Below, piece after piece: positions 34,650 through 43,006 of a DNA stretch of 64,000 nt. The stretch comes from Acinetobacter sp. ANC 4470 (lineage in GTDB: Bacteria > Pseudomonadota > Gammaproteobacteria > Pseudomonadales > Moraxellaceae): the NCBI RefSeq assembly GCF_002135335.1, contig NZ_NEGC01000008.1:1-64000 (forward strand), given 5' to 3'. A program made the position numbers and the translations under genes. How positions within the stretch are numbered: the stretch's first letter is position 1; each line of letters opens with the position of its first letter. Below the pieces are notes generated by a model, which did no database searches, was not told where the DNA came from, and saw only the letters and a program-made list of their open reading frames with translations.

Positions 34650-35702
34650 TTAGGATTGAGCACTCTCATTTTCGCTAAATAATTCATCTAATTCTGCAGT
34701 ATTGTCTTTTTCATCCCAGAAACGCTGCATACCCTCATCCCCCGTACGAATGCCAGTGTGTTCAGTCCAATAACGGTCAGAAATAGCCTGTACCATATTT
34801 TTCGCCATGCTATCCACTAGCTTAAACTGTGGGTTGACTGGTTTTTCTTCTGAACGTGAAACGGCAAAGATTTTTAATGCATCACGTATTTTGGCATCAT
34901 CACCACTGGCTTGAGCAGCCACAGCATACAAAGCATGTGATAAACGTACCCCTTTTTGTTCGCCCAGTTGAACTGACTCTTTTAAGGTTTGGTAAGGATC
35001 AGGTTTACCATCACCAGCACCTGGCAACAAAGTCCAAATCACAGCACGCGTGGCATTGGGTGCACCCCAAAATTTTGCATTGTCTAAACATGCCATACCA
35101 CGTTCAACCACTGCCGCAATATCTTTGGGAACATTGACTGCACCACCTGAATTAATATCATTGGTCATGGCTTGTAAACCACTCACCATTCCCATCAAAT
35201 AAACAGTTTGATCCAAATCACTTTTCATTTTCGGGCATGCTTCACCCAATTTTTTGTTATATTTCGCTTCCCAACGATTTTCAAAAAGTCGATAACCGGC
35301 ATATTGACGCTGTGCAGCAATTGCAGCCCAGCGTTTTTGTTCTATACGGGCATCTTGCGCCTCTGTGACTTGACCTGCTTTTGACGCACGTAAATAGCGT
35401 AACTCAGATTCAAGTGCCTGATTTTCAGCACAGATCCCAGATGAAGCATATAAAAGTACCGCAATACGTGTTGGATCTGCCCCCATATCTTTGGTTGACA
35501 TAATTGCTGGGGTCAAAGCATTGCCTGAATTACATGCCATATCCGCATCATCCATCGCTAAAATAGGCGGTATAATATGCTTTTCACTAAAACCAAGTGC
35601 GACATTCGCCCCTGTTTTAACCACTTGAGAACAACCTGATAATAAAGAACTTGCGACTGCAATAACGGCCATACCTTGGCATATTTTTTGGACTTTCGAC
35701 AT
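34650..35702 (-). CDS. Lipoprotein resembling TRAP-associated TatT
   Basis: 350-residue lipoprotein: signal peptide with lipobox LLSGC, lipidated C24. The mature part is all-helical, with several cysteines and TPR-like pairs. In the TatPT systems known from Treponema, a trimeric TPR lipoprotein TatT works with the TRAP receptor. The fold pattern and the TRAP permease gene nearby make TatT a reasonable guess, but I cannot confirm the family. The start at 35702 is chosen because GAGGACAGGAAA is upstream and the signal peptide then begins correctly. Confidence 0.6.
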   Translation of the reverse strand: MSKVQKICQGMAVIAVASSLLSGCSQVVKTGANVALGFSEKHIIPPILAMDDADMACNSGNALTPAIMSTKDMGADPTRIAVLLYASSGICAENQALESELRYLRASKAGQVTEAQDARIEQKRWAAIAAQRQYAGYRLFENRWEAKYNKKLGEACPKMKSDLDQTVYLMGMVSGLQAMTNDINSGGAVNVPKDIAAVVERGMACLDNAKFWGAPNATRAVIWTLLPGAGDGKPDPYQTLKESVQLGEQKGVRLSHALYAVAAQASGDDAKIRDALKIFAVSRSEEKPVNPQFKLVDSMAKNMVQAISDRYWTEHTGIRTGDEGMQRFWDEKDNTAELDELFSENESAQS

Positions 35703-35859
35703 TTTCCTGTCCTCTATAATTGTGTTTATGTCCATATAACAAACATATCAGATGCGAAATCTGAATAAAAGAGCATTTACTCTAATTAGATGTGATACTT
35801 TGCCACGAAATGAAACTCAAAAAATTGACTCGATTCAATGAAATTAAAAAATTTGGGCA

Positions 35860-35900
35860 AAAAAAAGTAGCATTGCGACGGTTCGACACATGCTACTTAT
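35860..35900 (-). terminator. Rho-independent terminator of the 36-residue gene
   Basis: AAGTAGCAT and ATGCTACTT pair with an inner partial stem, followed on the minus strand by a run of Ts. It begins 16 bases after the stop codon. Confidence 0.78.
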
Positions 35901-35914
35901 TAAGGGGTAAAAGC

Positions 35915-36025
35915 CTATTGGCTTTCATGTTTTGTCAACTGATCCTTCAGCACTGTTCCAAGTCGTCCAATAAAAATTGCCAAAACAATCGCTATCACTA
36001 GAAACATCCAAGTTGGAATCACCAT
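35915..36025 (-). CDS. 36-residue single-span membrane protein
   Basis: Tiny protein starting MVIPTW, with one hydrophobic helix at about residues 5-21 (TWMFLVIAIVLAIFIGR) and a hydrophilic, basic tail ending KHESQ. The start at 36025 has a strong GAGGAAAT ribosome binding site, and the gene has its own terminator. The upstream 190 bases carry three ATTGTCTAACAAT-type sites. The frame is open further upstream to 36142, but that extension has no ribosome binding site and overlaps the operator sites. Function unknown. Confidence 0.7.
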   Translation of the reverse strand: MVIPTWMFLVIAIVLAIFIGRLGTVLKDQLTKHESQ

Positions 36026-36090
36026 AATGATTTCCTCATTTGCTGTTGGTCTATTTAATCTACATTTAGTGTTAAAAATTAAGCTGAAAA

Positions 36091-36104
36091 ATTGTCTAAC
36101 AATT
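36091..36104. promoter_or_regulatory. Operator-like palindrome ATTGTCTAACAATT (site A)
   Basis: ATTGT and ACAAT half sites flank CTA. It lies 66 bases upstream of the 36-residue gene. Copies or half copies are at 36131-36142, 36206-36219 and 39875-39887. Confidence 0.6.
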
Positions 36105-36130
36105 GAAATAATGGCTATTTTTATAGCAAA

Positions 36131-36142
36131 ACTGTCTAACAT
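36131..36142. promoter_or_regulatory. Degenerate operator-like site ACTGTCTAACAT (site B)
   Basis: Keeps the core TGTCTAACA of the palindrome at 36091 but both outer positions differ. Confidence 0.45.
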
Positions 36143-36205
36143 AGATTATTTTTAATATTTATATGATTGATTATTAATATTTTAATGTGTTTTTATCAAG
36201 CTAAA

Positions 36206-36219
36206 ATTGTCTAACAATT
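36206..36219. promoter_or_regulatory. Operator-like palindrome ATTGTCTAACAATT (site C)
   Basis: Identical over 14 bases to site A. It overlaps the stop codon of the ygfX-like gene and lies about 180 bases upstream of the 36-residue gene. Confidence 0.55.
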
Positions 36220-36604
36220 AAATCAATTTCGCCAATTTTTTTAAGGCTTTCCACTGTTGTCGCGGTAGTTGATCCATCCAAATCAATAGCGGTTTTGCTC
36301 GAAAATGCTGAAAATAAACCACAATATATAGCTGATGATCAATGATATGACTCACCGAAACACGTTTAACGTACTCAGACCTTGCACTTGCAAGCGACCA
36401 TTCTCGTGCATCTAAATGTTCAAAACAAATCGGCTCTGGGGCTTTTAAACCATAAGCATAGCCAATGACAGCCAATAAAATACAAATTACCCATAGCCAT
36501 GCTGGCAAAAGTTGCTGCAAAAGCACAATTATAAGGGTAAAAATAATCAGCTGAAATACAAAGGCTAAGCGGCTGCGTCTCAGCTGAAAAGATCGATTAG
36601 CCAT
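36218..36604 (-). CDS. ygfX: YgfX/CptA-like membrane protein
   Basis: 128 residues: basic start, two membrane helices (about 15-31 and 33-50), then a soluble domain. Length, topology and its overlap with sdhE identify it as the YgfX partner of SdhE. In E. coli, YgfX (CptA) is reported to affect cytoskeletal proteins and was described as the toxin of a pair with YgfY; that role is debated. It overlaps sdhE by eight bases, so translation is probably coupled. Confidence 0.72.
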   Translation of the reverse strand: MANRSFQLRRSRLAFVFQLIIFTLIIVLLQQLLPAWLWVICILLAVIGYAYGLKAPEPICFEHLDAREWSLASARSEYVKRVSVSHIIDHQLYIVVYFQHFRAKPLLIWMDQLPRQQWKALKKLAKLI

Positions 36605-36854
36605 GAACGTAATGTTTCAATTTCACAATCAGCGCTTTCATTTCAGGACGTGGCGGTTCCGACACTTCCATAAACCAATCCAGTAAATCAGGATCTTCTT
36701 GTTCGACTAACTCAGCAAAAGTTGCTTTTTCTGCTGCATCTGCCTGTAAATAATATTTTTTGACGTATGGGTCGAAATAGACATCAATTTCTTTTAAACC
36801 ACGACGAGCACGATAAATGACTTTACGTTCTTCCAAGCTCATTTCTTCACTCAT
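36597..36854 (-). CDS. sdhE: FAD assembly factor SdhE
   Basis: 85-residue protein of the SdhE/YgfY family, needed for covalent flavin attachment to succinate dehydrogenase SdhA. The signature RARRGLKEID, containing RGxxE, is at about residues 15-24, followed by the DxDLLDWFM segment. First gene of a two-gene unit with ygfX. The start ATG 36854 is preceded by GGGGGAAGATT. Confidence 0.9.
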   Translation of the reverse strand: MSEEMSLEERKVIYRARRGLKEIDVYFDPYVKKYYLQADAAEKATFAELVEQEDPDLLDWFMEVSEPPRPEMKALIVKLKHYVHG

Positions 36855-37027
36855 AATCTTCCCCCAGTGCTGTACAAATTTTTGCTAGTTTACCCTATCA
36901 GTACTGCATGTTTCGAGCCATTTACACCAATTGACCAAATTCATCATCTTATTCAAATATTTGAGCATTCAACACATTGCCACCTGAACAGCTATCTTCT
37001 ATTTTCTCTATAACAATAACCGTGTAG

Positions 37028-38215
37028 ATGGATACAATAAAAATGCAATCAGGTGCGATTCGACCAATAACCAATATGTTACCACGTCATTTATTCACAG
37101 CAGAGCATGAAGCATTCCGTGAAACCGTGCGCAAATTTTATGAAAAAGAAGTGGTTCCTAATATTGAAAAATATGAACAACAACAACATGTTGATCGTGA
37201 TTTATGGATTAAAGCAGGTGACATGGGATTGCTCTGTGCAACCATGCCTGAAGCATATGGAGGTTCAGGCGTTGACCGACTTTACAGTATGATTTTGATT
37301 GAAGAACAAGCTTACGCGATGGATTCATCAACAGGCTTTTCGCTACACTCAGATATTGTCGCCAATTATTTAAATAACTTTGGCAATGAAGAACAAAAAA
37401 AGTATTGGCTACCGAAAATGGCCTCTGGTGAAATCGTAACAGCGATAGCAATGACTGAACCTGGTACAGGTTCAGACCTGCAAGCAGTCCGCACAACTGC
37501 CGTGTTAGAGGGTGATGAATACGTCATTAATGGCTCTAAAATTTTTATTACCAATGGCTACTTATGCGATATGGTCATTGTAGTCTGTAAAACTGGTAGT
37601 GCTGATAAAGGATCTGCCAATTTATCTTTACTGATCGTAGACGCCAATCAAGCAGGTTTCAGCAAAGGGAAACCACTGAATAAAATTGGCATGAAAGGAC
37701 AAGATACCTGTGAACTATTCTTTGACAATGTCCGCGTGCCTAAAGAAAATCTACTCGGCATGGAAGGCATGGGTTTTATGATGCTGATGAAAGAATTAGC
37801 TTGGGAACGTATGTTAGTGGCCATTATCTGTCAAGCAGGGGCTGAAGCCGCATTTGCTCATACTGTGCAATATACTAAAGACCGTAAAGCCTTTGGTAAG
37901 CCCATTAGTGCTTTTCAAAATACTCGCTTTAAACTGGCTGAATTACGAACCGAAATAGATTTTTGTCGTGCCTATTTAGACCGCTGTATGGAATTACAGT
38001 TAGAAAATAAACTTGGCATTGATGCAGCTGCTGCTGCGAAATATAAAATTTCTGAGATGTTTTCTAAAGTGGTCGATGAATGCCTGCAATTACATGGTGG
38101 TTATGGCTATATGATGGAATATCCAATTGCCCGTGCTTATATCGATAACCGTGCAAATCGTATCTATGCAGGAACCAACGAAATTATGAAAGAGTTAATT
38201 TCTCGCTCCCTTTAA
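37028..38215 (+). CDS. Acyl-CoA dehydrogenase
   Basis: FAD enzyme of 395 residues for the first step of a beta-oxidation-like or branched acyl-CoA pathway. Landmarks are AMTEPGTGSDLQ (141-152), KIFITNG (171-177), and QLHGGYGYMMEYPIARAYID (354-373). The catalytic base is not at the medium-chain position: the YEGT glutamate is alanine here (Y380-A-G-T). E260 in LAWERMLVA corresponds to the glutamate used by isovaleryl- and long-chain acyl-CoA dehydrogenases. Chain-length preference is therefore uncertain. Divergent from sdhE, convergent with almA. Confidence 0.9.
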   Translation: MDTIKMQSGAIRPITNMLPRHLFTAEHEAFRETVRKFYEKEVVPNIEKYEQQQHVDRDLWIKAGDMGLLCATMPEAYGGSGVDRLYSMILIEEQAYAMDSSTGFSLHSDIVANYLNNFGNEEQKKYWLPKMASGEIVTAIAMTEPGTGSDLQAVRTTAVLEGDEYVINGSKIFITNGYLCDMVIVVCKTGSADKGSANLSLLIVDANQAGFSKGKPLNKIGMKGQDTCELFFDNVRVPKENLLGMEGMGFMMLMKELAWERMLVAIICQAGAEAAFAHTVQYTKDRKAFGKPISAFQNTRFKLAELRTEIDFCRAYLDRCMELQLENKLGIDAAAAAKYKISEMFSKVVDECLQLHGGYGYMMEYPIARAYIDNRANRIYAGTNEIMKELISRSL

Positions 38216-38225
38216 ACATGTGTCA

Positions 38226-38253
38226 TAAAAAAAGGAGCTTAAGCTCCTTTTTT
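38226..38253. terminator. Bidirectional terminator between the acyl-CoA dehydrogenase gene and almA
   Basis: AAAAAAAGGAGC, TTAA loop, GCTCCTTTTTT; T runs on both strands. Confidence 0.9.
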
Positions 38254-38267
38254 ATTTACGCTTTTAA

Positions 38268-39758
38268 TTAAGAGACCAATTTAGGCTTAGGAGAAACTTG
38301 CGCTGCACGTTTTTCAAATTTAAGCACACCATCATCAAACCTCGCATTTTTGAGTATTTTACGATCTGCTAGATAATTATTGGTTACATTCCAAGGTGCA
38401 TGCTTACCTTGTTTTGGCATGACGTCCACTGCACGTGCGATATAACCTGAAGATAAGCTTCCCATCACAGTATCTTCCATTAACTCTGTCGCATCGCCTT
38501 GAGCAATGACTTCATCGTATCCTTTCTTATCCATATGATTGATCAGACGACAAATATATTCAGCAGCGATATCAACTTTAAGCGTCCAAGAGGCGTTGAT
38601 ATAACCAATAATCATCGCCATATTCGGCACATCACTCACCATAACCCCTTGATACAACATATGCTTAGAAGTATCCATCGGTTTACCATCTAGCGTTGCT
38701 TTAATTCCACCCAAAATTTGAATTTCTAAGCCAGTGGCAGAAACAATAATATCTGCATCCAAATGTTGACCTGATTTAAGTTGAATACCCTTTTCGGTAA
38801 ACTTCTCAATCTGATCTGTTTCTACACTCGCCTTACCTGAACGTAATATCTTGAATAAATCACCATCAGGTACAACACACAAACGTTGATCCCATGGATT
38901 ATAAGATGGTGTAAAGTGTTTCATATCCACCTTACCCTTCAGCTGCATCTCAATTGATTTAAGCAGAAGTTTACGTAATAACTTAGGTTGTTTCTGTGCA
39001 AGTGCATAAATACCACGTTGCATACCAATATTGCGTGCGCGCGTGAGTTTATAAGCCAGATCTTCAGGCAATACCTTACGCATCTTGTCATAAACAAAAT
39101 CGATAGATGGTACTGAAGCAATATAGGTCGGTGAACGTTGCAGCATAGTGACATGTTCTGCACCACCCTTCGCCAAGGCTGGAACCAAAGTAATCGCCGT
39201 CGCACCACTACCAATAATCACCACTTTTTTGCCAGCATACTCTAAATGATCAGGCCAAAATTGTGGATGAATCAATTGCCCTTTAAAAGCCTCTTGATTT
39301 GGAAAGTTGGGTTGAAAACCCTGATCATAATTATAATATCCAGTACAACCTAAGACAAAATTTGCAATCCAAGTGTGTTTTTTCTGATTTAAATCTTCAA
39401 TTTCAACAATCCATTTTTTTTGCGTTGAATCATAATTTGCCGCAAGTACACGGTGTTGAAAATGGATTTTATCTTTTAGTTTATATTCATCCAATACTTC
39501 TGAAAGATAACCTTTAATTGAAGCACCATCAGCAAGTACATTGGCTTTTTGCCAAGGTTTAAAATTAAAACCAAAAGTCGACATATCCGAATCAGAACGA
39601 ATGCCCGGGTATTTAAAGAAATCCCAAGTACCACCAAAACTTTCGCGACGTTCAATAATATCAAATTGACGTTGTGGGCAATGCTTCGAAAGATGAGCAG
39701 CAAGCCCAATACCTGAAATACCAGCACCAACAATCAAAATATCAATATGCTTTTCCAT
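38268..39758 (-). CDS. almA: AlmA-type flavin monooxygenase (long-chain n-alkane / Baeyer-Villiger type)
   Basis: NAD(P)H and FAD dependent monooxygenase of 496 residues. The FAD fingerprint GAGISG is at 11-16, the type I Baeyer-Villiger fingerprint F158-x-G160-x3-H164-x3-W168-P at 158-169, and the second Rossmann motif GSGATA at 183-188. The start (MEKHIDILIVGAGISGIGLAAHLSKHCPQR) and end (KPKLVS) closely resemble AlmA, which oxidises very long n-alkanes in Acinetobacter; I am recalling that sequence, not aligning it. The upstream region has an ATTGTCTAACAAT site. It follows the rplQ terminator, so it is a separate transcription unit. Confidence 0.85.
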   Translation of the reverse strand: MEKHIDILIVGAGISGIGLAAHLSKHCPQRQFDIIERRESFGGTWDFFKYPGIRSDSDMSTFGFNFKPWQKANVLADGASIKGYLSEVLDEYKLKDKIHFQHRVLAANYDSTQKKWIVEIEDLNQKKHTWIANFVLGCTGYYNYDQGFQPNFPNQEAFKGQLIHPQFWPDHLEYAGKKVVIIGSGATAITLVPALAKGGAEHVTMLQRSPTYIASVPSIDFVYDKMRKVLPEDLAYKLTRARNIGMQRGIYALAQKQPKLLRKLLLKSIEMQLKGKVDMKHFTPSYNPWDQRLCVVPDGDLFKILRSGKASVETDQIEKFTEKGIQLKSGQHLDADIIVSATGLEIQILGGIKATLDGKPMDTSKHMLYQGVMVSDVPNMAMIIGYINASWTLKVDIAAEYICRLINHMDKKGYDEVIAQGDATELMEDTVMGSLSSGYIARAVDVMPKQGKHAPWNVTNNYLADRKILKNARFDDGVLKFEKRAAQVSPKPKLVS

Positions 39759-39874
39759 GTTCTTTTTATAGCCTTATTTAAACTTTATTTTATTAAACCA
39801 TAAATTTGACAATACTCAATGTCAAGTTTAAACAATTCGGACAGAAAACATATCAGTTCAGGACAAAATGATAA

Positions 39875-39887
39875 ATTGTCTAACAAT
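39875..39887. promoter_or_regulatory. Operator-like palindrome ATTGTCTAACAAT upstream of almA
   Basis: Same 13-base palindrome as at 36091 and 36206, located 117 bases before the almA start and after the rplQ terminator in the direction of transcription. Confidence 0.58.
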
Positions 39888-39895
39888 CAGGCATA

Positions 39896-39926
39896 AAAAA
39901 AGACCAGTTAAACACTGGTCTTTTTT
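39896..39926 (-). terminator. Terminator ending the ribosomal protein array
   Basis: On the minus strand AAAAAAGACCAGT, short loop, ACTGGTCTTTTTT, 28 bases after the rplQ stop. Confidence 0.92.
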
Positions 39927-39953
39927 CGAACAACTGAAGTTCTTCTGGCGAAA

Positions 39954-40319
39954 TTATTTAACTTCGCGATCTACTAGCTCAACGTAAGCCATCGGCGCAG
40001 CATCACCTGCACGGAAGCCCGCTTTAAGAACACGTAGATAACCGCCGTTACGTTCTTTGTAACGAGGGCCAAGAACGGTAAATAATTTACCAACAGTTAC
40101 TGCTGAACGAGTACGAGCAAACGCCAAACGACGGTTTGCAACAGTATCGTTTTTAGCTAAAGTGATTAAAGGCTCAGCTACACGACGTAACTCTTTCGCT
40201 TTAGGCACAGTTGTTTTAATCAACTCGTGCTCAAACAAAGAGTTAGCCATGTTTTGGAACATCGCTTTACGATGACTGCTTGTACGGCCTAATTTCACAC
40301 CACTATTACGATGACGCAT
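39954..40319 (-). CDS. rplQ: 50S ribosomal protein L17
   Basis: 121 residues, last gene of the alpha operon. The start [20 protein letters not shown] and the [15 protein letters not shown] block are typical of L17, which binds 23S rRNA near the exit tunnel. It starts 18 bases after rpoA, and a terminator follows. Confidence 0.98.
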   Translation of the reverse strand: MRHRNSGVKLGRTSSHRKAMFQNMANSLFEHELIKTTVPKAKELRRVAEPLITLAKNDTVANRRLAFARTRSAVTVGKLFTVLGPRYKERNGGYLRVLKAGFRAGDAAPMAYVELVDREVK

Positions 40320-40337
40320 GGTGATAGTCCTACTTAA

Positions 40338-41345
40338 TTAACGGCTACGATAGGCAAAACGATCGTCCATACGTAAACTAGCTGGTGGCCAGTTCTCTAA
40401 ACGCATGCCGAGTTGTAAGCCTTTTGAAGCCAGAACATCTTTGATTTCAGTTAACGATTTTTTACCTAAGTTAGGAGTTTTTAACAACTCAACTTCAGTA
40501 CGTTGAACCAAGTCACCGATGTAGTAAATATTTTCTGCTTTCAAACAGTTAGCAGAACGAACAGTAAGCTCTAGATCATCTACTGGACGAAGCAAGATTG
40601 GATCCACTTCTTCGCGAGGTTCTTGAGCAACAGGAGCTTGATCTTTCTGAAGATCAACAAAAATTGCAATTTGTTGTTGCAAGATTGTTGCCGCTTTGCG
40701 GATCGCTTCTTCTGGATCAACTGTACCATTGGTTTCAAGATCAATGATCAATTTATCAAGGTCAGTACGTTGTTCAACACGCGCATTTTCAACGGTGTAA
40801 GAAACACGTTTGATCGGGCTATAAGAAGCATCTAACTGTAAACGACCCACTGGGCGAGTTTCGCCTTCTGGGAAACGTGAGTCAGATGTCTCATAACCAC
40901 GGCCTTGAGAAACTTTCAGGCGCATTTTTAATGAGCCTGAAGCACTTAACGTGCCAATCAAATGCTCAGGGTTTACCACTTCAACATTATGAGGTAAACG
41001 AAGATCAGCAGCAGTTACATCGCCAGGACCTTGTTTTTCTAATGTTAAATATGCTTCGTTTTGATCGAACAGCTTAATCGACAATCCTTTTAGGTTCAGC
41101 AAGAGCTCGACGATGTCCTGCTGCAAGCCTTCTAAGGTACTGTACTCGTGCTCGACCCCTTCTATTTCAACTTCAACCACAGCAGCGCCAGGTAAAGAAG
41201 AAAGAAGGATACGACGTAAAGCATTACCCAGAGTATGACCAAAGCCACGCTCTAACGGTTCTAGAATCACTTTTGCCGAGGTCCCGCTAGCCGCTTCGAC
41301 CTTGATCGCTTGCGGAGTTAGAAACTCATTTGCAGTACGCGTCAT
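40338..41345 (-). CDS. rpoA: DNA-directed RNA polymerase subunit alpha
   Basis: 335 residues. The N-terminal dimerisation domain (about 1-230) includes the [23 protein letters not shown] helix. A proline- and glutamate-containing linker and the C-terminal DNA/activator-binding domain (about 250-325, [43 protein letters not shown]) follow. It forms the scaffold for RNA polymerase assembly. Between rpsD and rplQ as in most Gammaproteobacteria. Confidence 0.98.
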   Translation of the reverse strand: MTRTANEFLTPQAIKVEAASGTSAKVILEPLERGFGHTLGNALRRILLSSLPGAAVVEVEIEGVEHEYSTLEGLQQDIVELLLNLKGLSIKLFDQNEAYLTLEKQGPGDVTAADLRLPHNVEVVNPEHLIGTLSASGSLKMRLKVSQGRGYETSDSRFPEGETRPVGRLQLDASYSPIKRVSYTVENARVEQRTDLDKLIIDLETNGTVDPEEAIRKAATILQQQIAIFVDLQKDQAPVAQEPREEVDPILLRPVDDLELTVRSANCLKAENIYYIGDLVQRTEVELLKTPNLGKKSLTEIKDVLASKGLQLGMRLENWPPASLRMDDRFAYRSR

Positions 41346-41362
41346 TATTGCTACCTCAAGGA

Positions 41363-41989
41363 TTATTTAGAATACAATTCTACAATCAAGCTTTCGTTGA
41401 TTTCAGCAGGTAAATCAGAACGATCCGGTGCAGCTTTAAACGTGCCTTCCAATTTAGAATGGTCAATTTCCATCCAAGAAGGCATGCCACGTTGAGTAGC
41501 CAATTCAATTGCGCCTTTAATACGCAATTGTTGTTTAGCACCTTCGTGAACCGCAATTACATCACCCGCTTTAACTTGGATAGACGCAATGTTAACACGA
41601 CGACCATTCAAAGTAATGCTGCGGTGAGATACAAGCTGACGAGCTTCTGCACGTGTAGAACCAAAACCCATGCGATAAACTACGTTATCAAGACGGCTTT
41701 CAAGCAATTTCAACAAGTTTTCACCTGTTGCGCCTTTAACACGAGCAGCTTCTTTATAGTAGTTACTAAATTGACGCTCTAACACACCGTACATACGACG
41801 TACTTTTTGTTTTTCACGTAATTGTAGTGAGTACTCAGATTGTTTACTACCACGAGCTCCGCCATGTTGGCCAGGAGCTTTCGCATGTTTTTTAGTCTTA
41901 ACGTCAAACGGTTTAACGCCTGATTTAAGTTGCAGGTCTGTCCCTTCGCGGCGAGAGAGTTTGCATTTTGGACCAATATAACGAGCCAT
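41363..41989 (-). CDS. rpsD: 30S ribosomal protein S4
   Basis: 208 residues. It has the [19 protein letters not shown] start and the S4 RNA-binding domain ([36 protein letters not shown], about 94-129). It nucleates 16S rRNA folding and in E. coli represses the alpha operon by binding its leader. The N-terminal region has one cysteine only, so it is the zinc-free form. Confidence 0.98.
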   Translation of the reverse strand: MARYIGPKCKLSRREGTDLQLKSGVKPFDVKTKKHAKAPGQHGGARGSKQSEYSLQLREKQKVRRMYGVLERQFSNYYKEAARVKGATGENLLKLLESRLDNVVYRMGFGSTRAEARQLVSHRSITLNGRRVNIASIQVKAGDVIAVHEGAKQQLRIKGAIELATQRGMPSWMEIDHSKLEGTFKAAPDRSDLPAEINESLIVELYSK

Positions 41990-42001
41990 GAATGTTTCTC
42001 C

Positions 42002-42388
42002 TTAGACGCGACGTTTTTTAGGTGGACGGCAACCGTTGTGCGGGATTGGCGTCACATCGGTAATGCTGTTAATTTTATAACCCACTGCACCTAAAGCACG
42101 AACCGCAGATTCACGACCAGGACCAGGACCTTTTACAAGGACGTCCAAGTTTTTCAAACCGTAGTCTAAAGCTGCTTTACCAGCAACTTCAGCAGCTACC
42201 TGAGCAGCAAACGGAGTTGATTTACGTGATCCACGGAAGCCTTGTCCACCAGAGGTAGCCCAAGCCAGTGCATTACCTTGACGATCGGTAATAGTAACAA
42301 TGGTGTTATTAAAAGAAGCGTGAATGTGTGCAACACCTTCAGAGACGGTACGAGTGACCTTCTTGCGTGCGCGAGTATCTTTAGCCAT
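42002..42388 (-). CDS. rpsK: 30S ribosomal protein S11
   Basis: 128 residues with the [19 protein letters not shown] and [14 protein letters not shown] blocks. It lines the mRNA exit channel with S7. It is 12 bases upstream of rpsD and 19 bases downstream of rpsM. Confidence 0.98.
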   Translation of the reverse strand: MAKDTRARKKVTRTVSEGVAHIHASFNNTIVTITDRQGNALAWATSGGQGFRGSRKSTPFAAQVAAEVAGKAALDYGLKNLDVLVKGPGPGRESAVRALGAVGYKINSITDVTPIPHNGCRPPKKRRV

Positions 42389-42407
42389 CTTTTAGCTTCC
42401 AGAAATC

Positions 42408-42764
42408 TTATTTCTTAATAGGTTTGCGCGGACCTTTACGGGTACGTGCGTTAGTTTTGGTGCGTTGTCCACGGACAGGCAAGCTGCGACGATGACGAAG
42501 ACCGCGGTAGCAGCCTAAATCCATTAAACGTTTAATGTTCATGGAAATTTCGCGACGTAAATCACCTTCGGTCGGAACCTTGGTAATTTCTGCACGAATC
42601 GCATCAAGTTGAGCATCATCCAATTCACGGATCTTAGTAGTCGTAGCGATACCAACAGCAGCTAAGATATTCTTAGCAGTATGGCGACCGATACCAAAGA
42701 TATACGTGAGGGAGATAACAGCATGCTTGTTATCCGGAATGTTTACACCGGCAATACGAGCCAT
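42408..42764 (-). CDS. rpsM: 30S ribosomal protein S13
   Basis: 118 residues. It has the [30 protein letters not shown] start and the basic [14 protein letters not shown] tail that contacts P-site tRNA. First gene of the alpha operon; a 106-base leader separates it from rpmJ. Confidence 0.98.
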   Translation of the reverse strand: MARIAGVNIPDNKHAVISLTYIFGIGRHTAKNILAAVGIATTTKIRELDDAQLDAIRAEITKVPTEGDLRREISMNIKRLMDLGCYRGLRHRRSLPVRGQRTKTNARTRKGPRKPIKK

Positions 42765-42798
42765 TCACTTTCTCCAAAAAGGCAGTAGAGATAATCAA

Positions 42799-42825
42799 CC
42801 GCCCGACAAAAACCTTGAGGGGCGG
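42799..42825 (-). other. Leader hairpin between rpmJ and rpsM (alpha operon leader candidate)
   Basis: CCGCCC and GGGCGG pair across a 15-base loop in the 106-base gap ahead of rpsM. In E. coli this gap holds the S4-binding pseudoknot that represses alpha operon translation. Equivalence here is inferred from position; I did not derive the pseudoknot. Confidence 0.45.
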
Positions 42826-42870
42826 ATATTAACCTAATTCACCTACAGAAATCAACAGGTCTTGATTAGA

Positions 42871-42987
42871 TTAACCTTGACGCTGCTTATGACGAGGTTC
42901 AGCGCTACAAATCACGCGGATAACCCCATTACGACGGATAACTTTACAGCTACCACAAATTTTTTTTACAGAAGCTTGTACTTTCAT
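42871..42987 (-). CDS. rpmJ: 50S ribosomal protein L36 (zinc-binding form)
   Basis: 38 residues read directly from the reverse strand, starting [14 protein letters not shown] and ending HKQRQG. C11, C14, C27 and H32 form the zinc site of the C+ paralogue. It lies 19 bases after secY, its normal place at the end of the spc operon. Confidence 0.95.
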
Positions 42988-43006
42988 GATGAAACCTCAA
43001 GTGCGC

